Shown: piece by piece, positions 61,481-64,000 of the stretch | Layout: every line of letters starts with the position of its first letter | How positions within the stretch are numbered: position 1 is the stretch's first letter | Assembly (NCBI RefSeq): GCF_022539315.1 | Contig: NC_066342.1 | Span: 15,951,346 to 16,015,345, forward strand | Direction: 5' to 3' | Source of the DNA: Serinus canaria | Taxonomy: Eukaryota; Chordata; Aves; Passeriformes; Fringillidae | DNA length: 64,000 bases | The notes under the pieces: model-generated | Database searches by the model: none | What the model saw: the letters and a program-made list of their open reading frames with translations, nothing else | Told to the model about the DNA's origin: nothing | Program-made: the position numbers and the translations under genes

Positions 61481-62435
61481 GTTCTCTCTTTATATTTGGA
61501 AATATCTTTGTAATGTCAGAACTTTCTATTTAAAAATTACTCTGGAGAGTAATAGCTTCCATAGTTGCTCATGTGTTAATTGAGAAAATATGGGTAAACT
61601 GAATTTAAAAAATTTTGTAATAATATAACCTGACCTTATTTTATATTTTTTACCTTAATTTCACCTTGTGTTTTTTCCATTGTCATAGATCAGATTCTTT
61701 GGACCAGATATTTTCATTTAATAATACATTTAGTATATATTAGTGTTCTGCACAATGGACATTATATATTGGCTGCTTCAATGGTAATGATAGTTGTGAT
61801 ATTAAAAATGCCTTTATTCTGGTTGTGAGTTTTCTACATAAATAACTTGATTTGTTTTGTAGTCATTAGCAGAGAGTTCTACAGTCTTCATGTGTAGAGA
61901 ACCTCAGTGAAAAAAGAAACAAGACTGTTAAAATGCAGTTGATTTGCTATATGGTAATTTTCTTTTTAAACAAAACACCTTATCTCAAAAGGAGTTGCAC
62001 TGTTGTTGACTACTTCAGTCTAGCAGATTATGACCCTCCTTTGAACATGTGGAAAGATACTGGTCAAGAAAAGTGACCTTCAGGTGGGAGAAGCCCATGA
62101 AGGTGAACAGTTTGATGGTAGTCCTGACTTCCTTGTGTGTTCTTGATGCCACTCAATGAATCCTTTTTTCTTCTCTGCTGTGCTTTAAACAGTGGTTGGA
62201 AGCAAGAAAAAAATTTAAGAAAACTTAGTTATGAAAACAAAACATCTCTAAACTTTGAAGAGACCTCCTGATGTAATGTCGTTCCCAAAGCTAGCTTTGT
62301 AGATACTTTATGCTTACAAACGATAAGATCTGTACATGCCTTAGAGCCTTTAAATATCAGATTGTCAACCATTTAAATGATGTAGTAGCCAATTTTGAAA
62401 TATATTTGCATATCAGCTGTCCTATTTTTACTAGG
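61481..62435. other. AT-rich DNA without recognised features
   Basis: No coding domain, LTR border or repeat unit was recognised. Confidence 0.5.
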
Positions 62436-63086
62436 TGTCCTGGTTTAGGGCAAATTTGGAAGAAAACCTCCAAAAGGGGGCTCCCCCAGAAATCAAACCC
62501 ACACAGCCCCTCCCCCCAACCAGTTTGGGGAAAATTTCCTCGGAGAGAAGTGGGAAAAAAAACCTGTTTATTTAACAGGCAAAGCACTCCTCAGCACAAA
62601 AAATGAACAGTACCACATGACAAAGCTCATTCGCCACTCTGAAGAGATGACAAATTCAGAAAGTCTCTCCTGTGGGTGGTTGCTCTGTTATCAGTTCCTC
62701 CGGCACTGGGAAAGGCTGCTGCCCAGAGTAGGTCCCGGTGGGCCACAAAGTGTGAGCTCTCAGTGCTTCCCCAGGTCACCAGTCTGGAGCAGGTTCTAGC
62801 AGTTCCAAGAAAAGGGAAAGCAAAACAGTCCAGGGAAAACTTCTCTGCCTCAGCTAGCTAAACTAACTAAAAAAGCAAAGGAGGGCTCTGTTCTGCTCCA
62901 TCCGTGCCCAGACAACACAGTCCAGTGCAGCATGTGGAGGAGTGAGTGCAGTCTCTGATAACAGACTCCGTGCTTCTTCTCCCCACCTTCGCTCTCAGAA
63001 CCAGTCTTGAAGGTACAGAATATAATATCCAGCATAAACAGAACAGACGATTTGGTATACAAGCATCATAAAGTCACCCTAGGACA
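62436..63086 (-). mobile_element. Solo LTR (family E), copy 2, abutting ERV-R2
   Basis: A 651-bp LTR, plus ends TGTCCTGGTTT and CCTAGGACA (inverted). AATAAA is on the minus strand near 62570. Flanks ACTAGG and GAGTAT do not form a duplication. Confidence 0.83.
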
Positions 63087-64000
63087 GAGTATTTTTGGGT
63101 TTAGTCTGTAGGCAAAGGTCACACTGCTGGGTCACCTGAGTGACAGTGGCATATAAATTCCTGGCAACAATTCTTTCAGTCAAATAGGTATGCAGGGCGT
63201 CAACTCCCCAGTGGTTTTTCTGATGTTCCTCCTTTATCAATGGCCACAGCAAAGTAGAAGGAATGACTAGCTTCTTTCCAATAGTGGCCCACCCCTCTTT
63301 GTTCTGTGCCCCTTCTTGGTTTTCAATTAGCTTTTTATCCCTCTTATCATATACTGGCTTACATTCAAGTGAAATTTGTCCATCTGGAATTAGGGCTCCT
63401 TCAGTAAAAACCTCACCTTTTGCTGCTTCCTTTGCCTCTCTGTCCACCAGTTTGTTTCCCTCCTCCAATTCTGAGCTCACTTTCTGGTGTACCTTAATGT
63501 GCATAATTGCTACCTTCTCAGGCAGCTGAACTGCTTCCAATAGCCTGATTATCTCTTGGGAATGTTTAATGTTTTTTCCTTGTGAGGTCAGCAGTCCCCT
63601 TTCTTTCCAAATGGCTCCATGTGCATGCACAACTCGAAATGCATATCTCGAGTCCGTGAATATGTTTATTCTTTTTCCTTTTCAATTTCTAAGGCACAGG
63701 TCAAGGCAATTATCTTGGCCTTTTGTGCAGAGGTACCTTTTGGCAAGGGTCCAGATTCTATTACCTCTCTACAGCTAGTAACTGCATACCCAGCGTGTGG
63801 TTTTCCGCTAATGATGTAGCTGCTTCCATCAATGAACCAGGTCTCTGTATTGTCTAAAGGAGTGTCCTCCAGATCAGGGTGGTTGGAGTAAGTAGCTTTG
63901 ATAGTCTCCAGGCAATTGTGGTGAACTGCTTCTCCTTGATTTCCACTGAGGAAAGAAGTTGGATTGACAATATTAGTCACCACTATTTCTACATCATCTT
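63087..64000 (-). pseudogene. pol: ERV-R2 pol fragment (RNase H and integrase start)
   Basis: The minus strand has two frames (63983-63666 and 63630-63079) that closely parallel ERV-R1 Pol: TWFIDGSSYI, AKIIALTCALE, MHIKVHQKVSSELE, then the integrase zinc region ending CDLCLQTKPKN. It is cut at 63086 by the family E LTR and runs past the window end. WFIDGSS keeps the RNase H aspartate, whereas ERV-R1 has WFTDKSS. Confidence 0.9.

Overview
This window reads as vertebrate, most likely passerine bird, repeat-rich DNA. The basis is a CR1 LINE broken into pieces, several class II and class III endogenous retrovirus (ERV) families, a gammaretrovirus-type family with a tRNA-Arg primer site, a ~191-bp satellite array and a 500-N assembly gap. 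I found no convincing host exon in 64 kb. Such density suits a pericentromere or the W chromosome; that placement is inference.

Layout. (1) 1-8978, minus: class II provirus ERV-1 (gag, dUTPase-protease, pol, env, one LTR), cut by the window start, with a solo LTR (family A) in its RT. (2) 8979-11184, plus: 3' end of ERV-B (env and LTR-B). (3) 11185-17430: ~191-bp satellite, split by element A (11611-14934), a gag-only LTR element with two LTRs and a 6-bp target duplication. (4) 17756 to the gap at 37800, plus: class II ERV-3. Its env is split by a 13.4-kb class III (ERVL-like) element C (24296-37681, 5-bp duplication). Element C itself contains a 1.3-kb solo LTR and ERV-4 (28051-34735, minus), an env-less gag-pro-pol provirus that is the best preserved element here. 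(5) 37800-41183: gap and mostly unrecognised DNA. (6) about 41184-61480, minus: one CR1 LINE cut into seven pieces. Its insertions include an LTR-C relative > LTR-B > ERV-R1 (plus, tRNA-Arg primer) > an alpharetrovirus-like LTR, and element D, a second gag-only element carrying four more LTRs. (7) 62436-64000: a solo LTR next to the pol of a second ERV-R copy (minus).

Target-site duplications and reading frames that resume across insertions give relative ages. CR1 and ERV-3 are hosts and therefore older; ERV-4 (LTRs about 3% different by eye) is among the youngest. Elements A and D share with ERV-4 a nearly identical polypurine tract (AAAAGGGTGAGA type) and a similar Gag matrix segment, but lack capsid, nucleocapsid, protease and pol. 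I infer that A and D are non-autonomous families mobilised by an ERV-4-like helper. This is the most interesting system in the window. All protein-level features are retroelement remnants; nearly all carry stops, frameshifts or insertions.
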